Source of the DNA: Cricetomys ansorgei
Lineage: Eukaryota > Chordata > Mammalia > Rodentia > Nesomyidae
Length of the DNA: 64,000 nucleotides
Assembly (NCBI GenBank): GCA_026225945.1
Contig: JAMJFZ010004061.1
Location: 22,494,001-22,558,000 of the forward strand
Direction of reading: 5' to 3'
Each line of letters opens with the position of its first letter. Position 1 is the stretch's first letter. Shown piece by piece: positions 22,757-34,712 of this stretch. The notes below the pieces were generated by a model. The model ran no database searches, had not been told where the DNA came from, and saw only the letters and a program-made list of their open reading frames with translations. The position numbers and the translations under genes were made by a program.

Positions 22757-23177
22757 GTAGCTTGCAGTCTATTGCTATGATAAATACCATTATTAAAAGC
22801 AACTGGAGAGATTTTTTATTGTTATTTTATTTCTCTTAATACTTCCACCTCACCATCCATCAGTGGGAGAAGTCAGGGCAGAAACTCAAGCAGGAAACTA
22901 AAGGCAGGAATTCAAGAAAAAGTTATGGAGGAACACTACTTCCTGGTTTTCCTTCAGTGCCTTGTTCAGCCTGCTTTATTATAATAGCCAGAACCACCTA
23001 TCCAGGGTGGCACCATCCACAGTGGGCTCGACCTCCCATATCAGTTGTAAATCAAGAAAATAGTCCACAGGCTTGTCTATGGGCCAATTCAATAGAGATG
23101 CTTTCTCAAATGAAGTTCCTTCTTCCCAGATGACCTTGGCTTGTTCCAAGTTGATAAAAGAAATCTAAGACAGTCTA
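22757..23177 (+). mobile_element. Rodent-specific interspersed repeat, near full length
   Basis: Recognisable rodent repeat. It has TTGCTATGATAAATACCATTA, GAGAAGTCAGGGCAGAAACTCAAGCAGGAAACT in part, GTTCAGCCTGCTTTATTATA, GGTGGCACCATCCACAGTGG, AATCAAGAAAATAGTCCACAGGCTTG and TTGGCTTGTTCCAAGTTGAT. I know the repeat from rodent genomes but do not assert its Repbase name. A second copy lies at 61790-62280. Confidence 0.75.
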
Positions 23178-23314
23178 ATGTGGATAGGTTATAGTTTTTA
23201 AGTTAGGTTATATTTGCCAAAGGCAGTGGTGTCATAGAATAGATGGAGCCTGCAAAGACCTATTATGATGGCCTCAAACACATACATAAAGCACTTCTAT
23301 GTCTAGCTGTATTC

Positions 23315-23490
23315 TAACTATTACCTCTACCACCCCCTCTAACATTCATAAGAATTCTGTCACCTCTGGGAAATGACAGTACAGAGACATTGTGGAATTT
23401 GTGAAAGATTACATGATAAGTGGTAAAAGCAAGAACTATAATTAGAATATTTGTCTTCAGAGCCTGAAACCTCAACAATGCACTATTGTG
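23315..23490 (-). mobile_element. Possible MIR SINE, antisense
   Basis: ATTACCTCTACCACC, CATTGTGGAATTTGTGAAAG and AAGTGGTAAAAGCAAGAACT follow antisense MIR spacing at high divergence. Confidence 0.4.
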
Positions 23491-23879
23491 TGGAGTCTCT
23501 GGTGACATTCTTTGTCAGCAGTGAGCCCTCCTATGTGTCAGATGCTGCTACTCACATTTAACTCACTACTGCAGGAGTACAGGACCCTCAAATTACCATA
23601 TGGCACACTAGATGGTCACTATAGCAAGAGATGAGAAAGGGTGAGGGCAGCATCCAGAGAAGTCATCCACTGACTGTGGCAAATCAAGTGAAGCATGGAG
23701 TAAACTTTGTCAACTACTGGGGAATTACTATAAGCAGGAAATGCTGCAGGATACCTTAGATGACAAAGGAAACTTTGACACCAGAAAGCAAACAAAGATT
23801 ATTGAGTCAAGTCAGTAGCTTCAGAATTTCACTAATGAGCCATATCACACAACAATTATGGAGAAGTGGTACTCTACAG

Positions 23880-24095
23880 TGGACTTTGAGGTCAACACAA
23901 CTCTTTTGGACTCAGTAGCTATATAGCTTTCACTGAGTCACTTAACTTCTCTGAAACTTGAGTTCTCTTTTCTTATGAAGGATTAATACTATTTTATTTA
24001 TACCATTGTTTTGGAAATTCGACAAAAAAAATTTAAGTGTCATAAACACTGCCTAGCACAATGTAGACACTAGAAATATTAGTTGTCTTCTACCA
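23880..24095 (+). mobile_element. MIR SINE
   Basis: TGGACTCAGTAGCTATATAG, GAGTCACTTAACTTCTCTGA, AACTTGAGTTCTCTTTTC and a 3' ACACTGCCTAGCACAATGTA block match MIR order. Confidence 0.65.
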
Positions 24096-24099
24096 CACA

Positions 24100-27000
24100 G
24101 TATTCTCAGTGATGAGAGGCTGATTTCTGGGTGTATTAATATTGGAAAACCATATGCTTTCCAATGTACAGGAAACTAAGAAGTGTAGCCAGACTTCTTT
24201 GACCAGTCATGGACATTAGGGTATTCTGCCACAAAGAGAGGAAAGCAAAATTATTTACTTTAGATTTACTTCTAAACAAGGAAGGCTCATTTGTAAGTCC
24301 ATGTTGTTATAGTAACAGCTCTTCTACAGGTTGTGCATCCCTAGGGATGGAGCAGAACAAAACTCTGACACCAAAGCAGGCAGCCACAGTGTTCAATGTT
24401 GGATAAATTGCCAAGTCCTCAGAAATGTCATTAGCCCCTTTGCTTGTATTCTGGGGGTTTGATTATAATGTAAACTTTCCCAAACTCCTAAATTTTGAAC
24501 AAGTCAAGCATATACAACAACTACCATTTTCAATTGATAATATGCTTAAAGACTGTGCATAAAATGATGTACTGTTGCCCTATTGATTCCCTCTGCTCTC
24601 TCATCTCATATTCTCCAGTGGAACATTGATTAACACCTCATTCTACTTTTTGCAAGATCTTCATTGTCGGCAAATTATTATTTGTGCTATAGAATTATAA
24701 TTCTAAGAGACTATGTTTTATGCTATGACTGATGGATAAAATATGCTTTTAAACTGCAGGGCAAGACCAATTTTGTAACACTTGAGATCTATTTGCTCAA
24801 ATGCATTATTGTTATAAAGCACCAATTATGACTAATAGTGGCATTATTTTCACCACAGTAAGTATTGGTGTAGTAAAGCCTGAAGGACTCTGAAATCTGG
24901 CACTCAATTTAGTTAACTACAGGAAATAGTTGATTTCATATAGATTATTACTTTAATGTCACAGGGCTCCCCAAGCTCACATCTGCACAAGGTAAGTGGC
25001 ATTCTCTACAAAATTATAGCTACTTTCATGAGTCTTGCCAGATGAAGCATATTCTACAAGTCATGTTTGTTTAATACTAAAGTTACCAAAGTTTGAGCTC
25101 TTAACTTTTCACCACAATCCCCAAATCTCTCTTGGTTTAGAGCTTGGTGTCAGACCAGATAAAAATAAAAATTCTAGAATAGAGAGGTTAGCCTCCAGCA
25201 GCAGAGGAAGGACTCGGCTTTTCAGCTAAGTTCCACTGGAGAAGTTGCAAATTCTATGATTCTTTCAGAACCTAACCATCTAACTTTCTCATTAGTCACA
25301 CACAGATATTCTTCTCAACTGACTTTTATCCCTCAACTCTGACATAAACTAATAGCCAAGGTTTATAAATTCTACCATTTAGTTGTCTATGTGCTATTGC
25401 TCTCTATACTATGCCAAAGTACTTGCCTTCTCATGTTTAATACTGTAGGGTAGCTATTTCAATGTATACATTATAAAAGTTACATTTAAGATGATATGCC
25501 CATCAATAAAGGTCAATTGTAATCACCTGGACCTAAAACCAAATGGGGTAAAGTCCCCTCTCACACATGAACTGTTAAAACTTTCCCCACTGCATCACAT
25601 CCTCACTTGCCCGCTCTAGATAAAATCCAGTAGTTCCCTTTTCTTTACTTCAACACTTCTCTAAACCTTGCATGTTCATAAAGAACACCAAAATACAAAA
25701 TTTATGTATTGAGTGCCAACATTCTAGAACAGATGATCTGGGACTCATAGCAGCCACATGGGAACTGACCAATGCTGCATTCCAAAGTTGATATTGGAAT
25801 GCAGAAGTCCATTCTGTATTCTATAAAGTAACTGAATCATTTTCCTTCAAGACAGAGTTTTATATATTTCTGAACTTTAACTATGGATATTAAGGATAAT
25901 CCACTCTTAAGCCTGAAGCAGTATCTGTAATCTTAGTTTAACCATATTTAACCCAAGTACCAGTGAGTACCACCATGAGAGATGGATGAGGATACATAGA
26001 GAATGTATGCATAACAACCTCAGCATGTTTGGGAGATACATGCTCGTGTTCACTAGAGGGGTAAATATAACATGAGGTATAGAAAGGCAACCACAAACCA
26101 TCAAGGTGGGTCATTTCCAGGCAGGAAAGATGGAGGAAAAAAAAACCAGAACAATCAGCAGACACAGTGTGAGCAAGCAAAGCACAAAAATGAACTTTGT
26201 GTTTCAAAACCACCACAAATAACTATGTTCACATTTAGGATTCTCACAGGAAAACCTCTGTTCACTTTGTTATGATTCCATCTCCTTATCAATAAGGAGT
26301 TGTGCTATTTCATGCCCATTAACTTTTGACATCAGAATGAGAAAATTTATTCCCAGGGCAGCAGATTAGCACCCATGACCTTCTCATTAGTAAGTTAATT
26401 ATATTGATTCTACAAACTCAAATCACTAAATCAAAAAGAACGCAGAATACACACGTTATTTTGCAACAGTGTACTTTTCACTTGAATTCCAATAAGTCAA
26501 TGCCTATCTACATAATACCCTGAGCACCAGAAGCAAGAGTTTTGTCAAAACACATAACCATTTAAAAATTAACCAAACAAAACAAGGAAATACAGCTTGT
26601 TTCCTCTCATTTCCACATTACCCATGCAATAGCAGAAATGATTTCCCTCCGCAAACTGGAGACTGCCAGTGAACCACAGTGACAGACAAGCAGGTGTGAT
26701 TAGACTGCTAATGTTCTTGGATGATTCCTGAAGCTCAACTGTGCTCACACATTTCAATGTTTGCCTGATGAAATGATTCATCACTGATACTAAAATTGGT
26801 GAAGACAAATACTTTCATTTTATCCTTCATTTCTCTCTGAATTATTTACTCAAAGTAGTCAAAGACTACAGGATACAGCAACATCATCATGATGGAGCAA
26901 AGGCATACAAGATGCCTTAAATGACAGAAATGACTCTAAATTGGATTCTCAGCCCAAGAAGAACTGAAATTAGACATAGTTTGGTATTCATGAACAGAAA

Positions 27001-27110
27001 TTCACTTGAACTCAAATGCCAGGTCATGGGTATCACTTTCCCACATGCCTTTGCTGCCTTGTTCCATGTTTCCCTTTCCACCAGTGAGAGCTAACATATT
27101 TATATTTTTT
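24100..27110. other. Repeat-free intron next to the exon
   Basis: About 3 kb without a recognisable transposon. The part at 24.64-24.95 kb is AT-rich with homeodomain-type cores and a 16-bp palindrome (24690-24705). There is a hairpin at 25775-25804. No second exon is seen. Confidence 0.45.
25775..25804. repeat. Short inverted repeat
   Basis: Perfect 11-bp arms, CTGCATTCCAA and TTGGAATGCAG, around an 8-nt loop. Confidence 0.9.
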
Positions 27111-27117
27111 TACTTAC
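27111..27117 (-). other. Sgcd: Splice donor of Sgcd exon 2
   Basis: The minus strand reads ACAATT then GTAAGTA, a near-consensus U1 site. The junction is phase 0, which fits the family: the next exon of delta-sarcoglycan begins with the codon for Asp (DGMGNL...). That exon is not in the window. Confidence 0.92.
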
Positions 27118-27306
27118 AATTGTGAAGTTCATGACTTTGAGAATCCAGATGGTCATGGCCAAGTTCACCAGTATTAAAATCATGAGGAGCAGCACAAAGA
27201 AATACAGGCATCTTTTCCTCCAGCCATAAATCCCCACTTTGTATATCTGTGGCCCCTCCGAGCTGGGCATGGTGCTCCTGTGGTGTGAGTACTGTTCCTG
27301 AGGCAT
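27118..27306 (-). CDS. Sgcd: Sgcd coding exon 2: N-terminal 63 residues of delta-sarcoglycan (partial gene)
   Basis: The minus strand encodes 63 codons beginning [14 protein letters not shown] and ending KVMNFTI, which I recognise as the N-terminus of delta-sarcoglycan. The protein is a type II membrane glycoprotein of the sarcolemmal sarcoglycan complex, bound to dystrophin in striated and smooth muscle. Residues 1-32 are the short cytosolic tail, including the family-typical [12 protein letters not shown] segment. About residues 33-58 form the single membrane span ([24 protein letters not shown] core). N60-F-T62 is an N-glycosylation sequon at the start of the extracellular part. The ATG at 27304-27306 is chosen because a splice acceptor AG (27307-27308) directly precedes it; the reading frame upstream is intron. 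The exon ends in phase 0 after ATT, before a GTAAGTA donor. The full protein is about 289-290 residues, so most of it lies outside the window. Compared with human SGCD recalled from memory, positions 7, 15, 17 and 21 differ (T to S, G to S, V to E, V to I). Gamma-sarcoglycan is excluded by its different N-terminus. Confidence 0.97.
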
Positions 27307-27320
27307 CTGAAATGAACCAG
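27307..27320 (-). other. Sgcd: Splice acceptor of Sgcd exon 2
   Basis: Read on the minus strand, the sequence is TGGTTCATTTCAG followed at once by ATG. The AG is at 27307-27308. The pyrimidine tract is short but acceptable (CTTCTCTGTGCC further upstream). Because the ATG is the first codon of the exon, a transcript whose upstream exon ends in ATG would start Met-Met, and any other first exon would give a single Met. Confidence 0.9.
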
Positions 27321-27340
27321 GCACAGAGAAGCACTCACGT

Positions 27341-28560
27341 TAAACTACTGAGAGTGGGAAGAAAAAAGCAGGGGAAATCAACTGATAAAGAGATACAGCT
27401 AGCTGCTGGCTATATATTCCTACCTTTCTAAGAACTCTAAAAGTCTGTTTCCTCTGGACAAAATTGGCTCTCCTAGGTGCTCACTTCAGTCCCCTTACTT
27501 GATGCAACCTTCTTTCTTGGTGTGTGTAATGATACCCACACATATCTCTGAAGGAAAGGATGCCCTAGAAGCCATTTCCTAAAGAGCTCTTAGAATTCCA
27601 ACCATGTTTTGAAGAAGTTATTCTGAGGGTCATCAAAGTCCTGGGGTGCAATGTGAAATTAGCCTGAGTGAATAAATTAACCATAGTACTACATATGTGT
27701 AGCATAAAAATAATGACACAGACAATTTACTTTGAGAGTTAAAAGCAAAAAGTCTATAATGCAACAATTTTGCCTGCGAGAGCTGACACTTGGAACTTGT
27801 CTCTGGAGTTAAGAGTCTTGTGGGCACAACTTCAGCTGCTACAGATTTACTGAGAATAGTGACTACACCGTTGTCTACTGTGTGCTAATTGCCACTGCAC
27901 TTGAACTACCAGCCAAGGATTAATTCTGTGCCATAAGATGATCTCAGTTCTATCACTTAGCTCCCAATAACTCTCCTCTAGGTCACAGATATATCGGAGA
28001 GGGTAAGGACACACAGAGTCATCACTCACTGGCATTTTTATGCATGAAGATCAATCAGAAGTAGAAAGAATGTCCCAGAATCCAGAAGGAAATGAGACCT
28101 TTACTTTTTTTTCTTTAGTCATTCTGTGAAATAAGGAAATGGTCACAGAGTCTTAGAGTCATATCTGTAAGGTCCTTTGCTTTCTGATAATTTTCTAAAA
28201 GGTTGGAGTGAGGATTAGAGAAGTTAACCCTCTGTACTTGGATATAGGACTTCTGGTAGGTACAGCAAGAAGATGAACGATATAAGAATCTTGGCATATG
28301 GATCTTGCGGGATCTAGCCAGTGAGACACTGATGGGTGGAGAAACTGATGATGCTGTCACCTCACTTGGACTGTTTCTCTGTTGAGCCACCACTACCAAG
28401 AGTATCACTATTTATTCAGGTATGAAATGATCATTTGTTAGAAAGATGTGCTTAAAAACAGAAGAGGGCAGAGATAAAGATATCAAGTTTTTTTTTTTTT
28501 AATACATAGTTTTAAATTGACAGAATACAGAGGATACTTCGAAGAGGAACTCTCAGTTAT
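27341..28560. other. Unique intronic sequence upstream of exon 2
   Basis: No recognisable repeat. Both strands lack plausible additional exons. A T run sits at 28489-28500. Confidence 0.45.
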
Positions 28561-28564
28561 GGGT

Positions 28565-28640
28565 ATGCACACCAGAATCAGCTGCATCATTTCCTAAGGC
28601 ATCTACAGTCTTTTTAATTAAGTAACAATCTCAGATTTTG
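28565..28640. mobile_element. Possible MER5A-like hAT fragment
   Basis: GTATGCACACCAGAATCAGCTG resembles the conserved 'GTGCATCAGAATCACCTGGAG' block of MER5A. The rest is poorly matched. Confidence 0.35.
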
Positions 28641-30664
28641 TACCCAGTGACCAGTAATGCCACAGCCTACTCCCATTCCCTACAGGTTGACAAGCCTGAG
28701 TGCTACTGGTATGGAATACCACCACTCACCTTCAGCTAACTATCAAAATCCAAAAGAAATCTAACTCTTAAAACTACTGATCTCCAATGTTAGAATCTGG
28801 GGGCTCAGGGAGACAATTAAAAAAAAAAAAAGCTGCCCAGCTGGTTCTAATCCTTTCAGAGCATCTGAAAACATAACTTCCATGCTAAAAGTTCTTTTTA
28901 TAGTATAACTATTCTCAGATAAAACTTTTAAGCATCACATTAACTATCAAGGAAGTAGAGCTCCTGAAGCATCTCTAAATAACCCTTGGGCTCCCAGGAA
29001 CAGTGACTTTGTCCAACACTATTAGTGACTGACCAGGGATTGAAAAGCCCTGTCAAATCATAAGGTTAGAATTCGAATCCTTTGCTGAATGGCTTAATGG
29101 CTTTCTCCGAGTGGCACATTCCCAACTCTGTAAAATTAATCAAGAGCAGGATAGGCAGGGAGAAAGTTCCTAGAAGTGGGCATAGTAGAAGGCGTCAGCA
29201 GGCAAATGTAAAGTACTACTGTAACTTGTACCATAACACTGTACTGCTGAGGAACTCACATAGGCTTAGGATGCTACTTTTTCCCTCATCAACAACCCAA
29301 GTTTGCCAGAACACTAAAAACAAATAGGTAAGACAATCTGTAATCAGTCTTTCTTCTGGTCCTTTCTTAGAAAAATAATTACTGCCCAATGAATAAAGTA
29401 AAAGTTTCAAGTCCTTGGTGGGACAAGCTTCTTTGAACAACCTAGAAGAGCCCCCAGTAATGTGAGAACACAGACAAATATTCCTATGCAGCTGGCCATA
29501 AAGGATACTGTCACTGGAATTCATTAGACCTTGTCTTTCTCTACTCTTGCTTCCTTTCATATTGGGTACTTTTGGAGGACTTACAGACACCTTGGAGATT
29601 CAATTAAGAGGAAACTAAAACAAGAGTTCATAGAGCTGGGATGGTGTGGAATATATTTACATGGTGTGCAGCATCCACACAGTACATCATCGACGGCTCT
29701 CCTGCTGTTGGGAGTGTTTTGGGAATGCTTCTTTCAATGTAAGCATCAACTCACCAAGCATGGGGACATGACAATATTAAACCAGAAGGACACACACTGC
29801 ATGTAAATGTGACCCACAGTGGACAGCACCATAAATATATGGAGAATAAACAAGAGGAATGACAGAAGGAACAGGAAATTTTTACATGTAAATTTTCAGA
29901 TTTGTACACATGTATACAATTTTAAATCTATAGTCCAATTTTCATGGACACCTAAGTCAAAACAGAAATTCTCTACTCTCAGGGAAATATTCAATTCATC
30001 ACATGTAATTACAAAACCTCTACTTATTTTTCCTTTAGTATAGGAACCACAGAAAATAGAATAAATTAGAATACTTGTGTCTATAGGTTACATACAACAC
30101 ATGTATTCTTATTTAGAATTGTAAGCTTTACACATGACAGCCACTGATGATTAAAATTTTCTGTCAAAACTATCATGGGAGACAATTATCTTCCTACTGT
30201 GGGTACACAAAATTACAGTGGTAAACAGCTGTCAAATTAAAAGGCAAGTGAAAGATGTGTAACCAGAAAATATTGATGTGAGACTGTTATTTATTAATAA
30301 TATTATTCTTGTTTTTACAGTATCACCTCTTCAAAACTAATTATTTAGTTTTCCTATTTCATTCTAATTACAAATTAATGTCTTTAACCTAAGTTTGTTC
30401 TATGTTTTAAGGTTTTTATTTTTTCCCTTCTAAAATATAAATCACCGAAACTTTAAGATCCTATCCCGACAAATCTAAGGTCCTGCCACAGCCCCATCCC
30501 TAAAAAGCATCCTATGCATCCCAGAGGCTGAGGCAGCACCGCAGACAATGCTGTCCCTGTGGACCCAGGAGAGAGATGGTATAACCATGCCATTGGATGA
30601 GGCTCCTAAGCTTGAGGAAGCTTAAGAATCATTCTGAGAAAAGGGCTAAAGACAGGTGATTTGG
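28641..30664. other. Unique intronic sequence
   Basis: No repeat or gene recognised. Open frames at 29216-29590 and 29531-29806 lack any motif. Confidence 0.4.
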
Positions 30665-30790
30665 CCTCACACAAAGATATTCTAATTCAGGAATTCTGGG
30701 GTGTATCTCATGAATCCATATTTTTAGAAATCCTCAAACTGATCGTGACACATGAACCACAGTGAGAATGCTCTGAAACATAAACCAAGG
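30665..30790. mobile_element. MER5A-like hAT (Charlie-type) fragment
   Basis: TTCTAATTCAGGAATTCTGGGG, TTTTTAGAAATCCTC and CCACAGTGAGAATGCTCTG follow the order of the MER5A right half (TCTGATTCAG...TTTGAGAACC). Confidence 0.5.
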
Positions 30791-32409
30791 CTGGACATGG
30801 AACTGTATCCCAGGCTCCTGTTGTCTCCACTGCTTCCCTCTAGGTCACCATCTTCTTCTCCTCGATTTCATAAATTTATATGACTTTGCGGCATTCCTTA
30901 CATGGAGCTTTTCTTTCCAGCATCCTATTGCAGAATTTTATTCAGTTTTAGAATGCATTTTCTTAAAGGAATGTTGCTGTTTTATTGCCGTCTCAAATTA
31001 ATTAATTTTTAAAGCAACGGATAACTTTATAACACCTTTACTATGGCCTACGTACTTACCAGGTCATCTCCTACACAATTTCGTATACAAATAAAAGCCT
31101 AGCAGAAAACCATTGTTATTAGTAGTTATTACTTAACAGAATAGAAACAAGCAATAGAGTTAATGGAACCAAGAGATAGAGGCTGAACAGCAGTAAATTT
31201 AATCATAAGTTCTTCACAGTCTTCAGCGTTTTCTATTTGTTTTCCTATTCTCATTAAGGTGCAGGCTTTTCATATCTTTGGTTGGTTGTGACAATTTCAT
31301 CTACTGAAATGGTCTGTTAGAAACATCCATCTTCAAATTGAACAGTACTTTTTTACTGCTTATTTTCCTCAAACCTTCCGAAGTTTTGTGCATGCCAATT
31401 TCCTTTATTTGTATTCATGTGTGTTTTATTTTTCCTTTGCATTCATGAGATTATGAACCCATAGTTTATTCTCTTTGTCTCTGATTACTGTCTTTCCTAC
31501 ATCTCTTCTTTGCTTCTTTATTCCAAGATCACGTTAGGATTCAATGTTCTATTTCCCCTTAGAGACAAGCACTTGATGTCATCCATTCATTTGTACTTCT
31601 ATGAAGATAAAATTCAGTTTTCATCTTCTAATTCCACTCTCTGCATCAAATTTACCTACATAACTATTGTTCATGCATTTGCCTGTTCATCAGATAATTC
31701 TAGAGTGTTGATCAAATACAGAAATTCTACTGTATTCTAAAGATATGATTCAGAACAGGAGTCACTCTGTCCTCATGAACCTCACAGTCTGGATGGTGGA
31801 GGGACATTGTAGATACATAAAGACACAAAAGAAAAAAATACTAAGTGCCTATATATCATAAAACTAGTAAGGTTTAAGACACTTTATAATGGCTGACCAT
31901 GAAAGAACTCTACCAAAGTGTAATGTCAGAGCTGGGACTAAAAAGAGAATCAAAGTGAAAGGTGCGAATAGAACTAAGAAGCATTATACACAGTGGAGGT
32001 AAGGCACAGACAGTACTCTGTTTCACAGGCATCCACAGGTCCGGCTTGAGGCAGTTAAGGCAGGAATGGACTTGAATTGGGGTTAAAACAGTGGCTTAAG
32101 ATAGAGGACGCTTGGTCCTGGAGAACTTAATTAGAAGTTCGAGGGTCATTGAGAATGCAATGAAACACCACATCGGTATATGAAGTCAAAATCCAGTCCA
32201 TAGTCTCCCAAAGTATATAGCAGTACCAGGCCCATCAGAGTGATAAAATAGATTTGTTGCTTGATGGTGACTAACAACTTTTCCACCTTCCATAATAATC
32301 ACATATTCAATAACTCCAGAAAGGTGAATAGTCCAGCCAAACAAATCTTATCCAACTGAATGCTTCCTTTGACATTTTCTAAGATATGGGGGGAAAGATT
32401 TTAAGTAGA
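30791..32409. other. Intronic sequence with a possible ancient repeat
   Basis: 31745-32080 resembles an old mammalian repeat of L2-like type (CTCATGAACCTCACAGTCTGG, then a GAGAGAATCAAAG-like purine-rich body). This is low confidence. The rest is unrecognised AT-rich DNA. Confidence 0.3.
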
Positions 32410-32870
32410 AGTCTCTTCAAACAACAATTATCTTCTAGACATAATAGGACCACCGCACTCATGAACACACAGTAGCTGTAGCTGTTTTCATAGCACCTTC
32501 ATAAAAACTGCAGAGTTAATATTCCAGTAAGGAAGTGGAGGTGCTCATGAGCCCCTACCCCTAGCTGAGGATATATTGGCAGTAGATGGCTAGGGAAGGA
32601 AGAATCAGTTTTCTTCAAGGATGTAGCTTAGAGGCTAACAACTCTCTAGTGGATATCCCCACATACATGCATATATGGGCATCACAAATGAGGCTCAGTG
32701 GGTTATTAAAAGCAGGGGAATGAAGTTGGGAGTTTGGATATGAGGGTGGATCTTGGAGGAATTAGAAAGGAAGTATGGGTGAATATGATCAGAATACATC
32801 ATATATGTGTATGAAATTCTTAATGAACATAATACAATATTAAAAATGAATCATAAGACTATAGTAATTT
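32410..32870 (+). mobile_element. Rodent L1 (Lx-type) 3' UTR
   Basis: Clear 3' UTR landmarks: CACTCATGAACACACAGTAG, GAGCCCCTACCCCTAGCTGA, GGCAGTAGATGGCTAGGGAA, TGGGCATCACAAATGAGGCTCAGTGGGTTATT in order, then GGGTGAATATGATCAGAATAC and an A-rich end. 5'-truncated; plus orientation. Confidence 0.85.
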
Positions 32871-33414
32871 CCATCAGTATTCACAAAACTTCTGTACACT
32901 GTTTAGTTTAATATCTTAACATTATATGCATTTCTGAGGATAGCCTCACCTCTTCTAAGTATTTAAAACTTTCTTGAACTCCAATGGTATCCAGAATGTG
33001 TCATATGGCATACCTTTTCAATAAATGAAGAAATTAAATATTAACTAGAGCATACGCTCTAACTGTAAGGCAATAAGCAGTACTCAGAGGACAAGGGATG
33101 AAAACGTGCACAGTTTTCAGCTTCCCAAAGCACAATCATACTGCTGCCAGGATGGCTTAAATCCAAAGCTTTGCTCCACACTTTCACAAGGATATTTTTG
33201 GCATTCACCTATTTACAAACAAATCCAGATGACTTGAACATAGTTAATTTCTCATGTATTAAGTGCAATAGGGTTGATTCCCAGAGAATGAATGTAGCAA
33301 ACCTTCTATTGCTTTACCATTAGATGGGCATAAATAGTTAATGGTCGATGACATAATGACCCATAATTTGACTAGGTGACTGAATACATAAGAACTCAAG
33401 AAGTTGGTTTAAAA

Positions 33415-33860
33415 ACATGAAAACAACCAAAATCAACAAATGAGCAAATGAAATAATAAATGGTTCTCAAAATGGCAATCAAAAATGATTAAATATGTGA
33501 AATTGTTTAATAGACATTACATAAATTAAAAAAAATAAGAAAACTACATTGAGAATCCACCTAAGCTCAGTCAGAACACTTATCATAACAAATGCCAACA
33601 AACGCTTGTGATGATGTGGGGGAATGGGACCCTTAACACATGGCTGCTGTGAATGGGAACTTGTCTAGCCACTGTGAAAATCAGTATGGAGGTTCCTCCA
33701 AAAACTAAAAATAAACCTATCATAATTTCCAGCTGAGCAAAAGACCCCAAGTCAACATACCACAGAGATTCCTGCACGTTCATGGCTACTGTGGTGCTAT
33801 CCATAGGCCAAGAATAGCAAAGAAACCTGTGCATTGCTCAACAATTTTGAATAAAGAAAA
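33415..33860 (+). mobile_element. Old L1 (L1M-type) ORF2 3' part
   Basis: AATGCCAACAAACGCTTGTGATGATGTGGG, then AATCAGTATGGAGGTTCCTCCAAAAACTAAAAATA, CCACAGAGATTCCTGCACGTTCATGGC and AAGAATAGCAAAGAAACCTG follow L1 ORF2 end order. It contains many stops and is dead. Confidence 0.85.
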
Positions 33861-34631
33861 TATGAAGACTAGTAAAGTCTGGGCCAACCTTAGCACTTAG
33901 ACACTGTAGCCATTGTTTCTATATTTAAGGAAGTGACACAACTTTATAGTGATTGGTGTACTTATGTAGCAAGACTAAATATCCCTTCAGATACAGGGCT
34001 AAAACTCAGGTGCTTGGTAAATGTTACTGTTGATGCTCCTTCCCAAATATAGTTGTCATCAAGAAATTCCTTAGAAAATCCTCTATTGTTTGTCTTACAA
34101 CATTTCATGGGTAGATAGAGGAATGCTGGATAGTTCTGGGGCAAAAGCACACAGCTGCTATGCTCAGTGGGTGTACATGTAATGGTCTGCTATTGCCAGA
34201 ATCACGAGTTTCTGTCTGTAGTTAATGTTTTAGTTCCAACAAAGCTCTTCTTAATAAGAACAATATTCTTTCCTCCCAGGTATAAGAGTTATCTATAATA
34301 TACTTACAAGGTCTGCCTTATAATTTGCTGTGTATACATTAGGCTTTGTGGGGTGACACTTTAAAAATCAAAATAAATTTTAAAGGCATATTGAGGTCAT
34401 CAAGGTTCCCAGGCATTTTCATTTGTTTGGAGTAATGTAAAGTGTGATGGGCCTCAGTTAGCTCTCCTAATCAGGGATAGTTCAAAACAAAGGCATTGGC
34501 TGGAAGTTTACTCATTAATGGTGCTTGACAGTGCCTACATCATACTTCATAGTATCTTGTTCCATAAGGGAGGGTATAGGTACATGTGAGAGAACATGCT
34601 CAAAATGTAATATATGCTCGGATATAATTTT
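33861..34631. other. Unique intronic sequence
   Basis: Nothing recognisable. Confidence 0.35.
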
Positions 34632-34712
34632 TTTTGGCAATTCTGGAGATTGAACCTAGTGTATGGTGTATGTGAGGTAAGCATTCTATCACTGATCTAC
34701 AGCCACAGCCGT
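34632..34712 (-). mobile_element. ID-type SINE, antisense
   Basis: Antisense of the tRNA-Ala-derived ID: TTCTGGAGATTGAACCTAGT (B-box side), GAGGTAAGCATTCTATCACTGA (A-box side) and CAGCCACAGCC, preceded by a T-run that is the A tail on the minus strand. Confidence 0.8.

Larger units (their letters stand above)
1..27110 (-). other. Sgcd: Sgcd intron downstream of exon 2 (partial)
   Basis: The whole interval lies 3' of the Sgcd exon in gene orientation. I looked on the minus strand for the next conserved segment of the protein (DGMGNLRITEKGL...) and did not find it, so the intron exceeds 27 kb. This fits the very large introns known for this gene. Contents are repeats and unique intronic sequence listed separately. 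Confidence 0.85.

Noticed and set aside
27322..27324. In-frame ATG six codons upstream of the chosen Sgcd start
   Set aside because: It lies in the intron beyond the acceptor AG. The six extra residues are not part of the known protein, and MPQEQ is the family N-terminus.
27333..27338. Consensus donor GTGAGT on the minus strand just upstream of exon 2
   Set aside because: It lies only about 25 bases before the exon 2 acceptor, far too close for an intron, and no exon feeds it.
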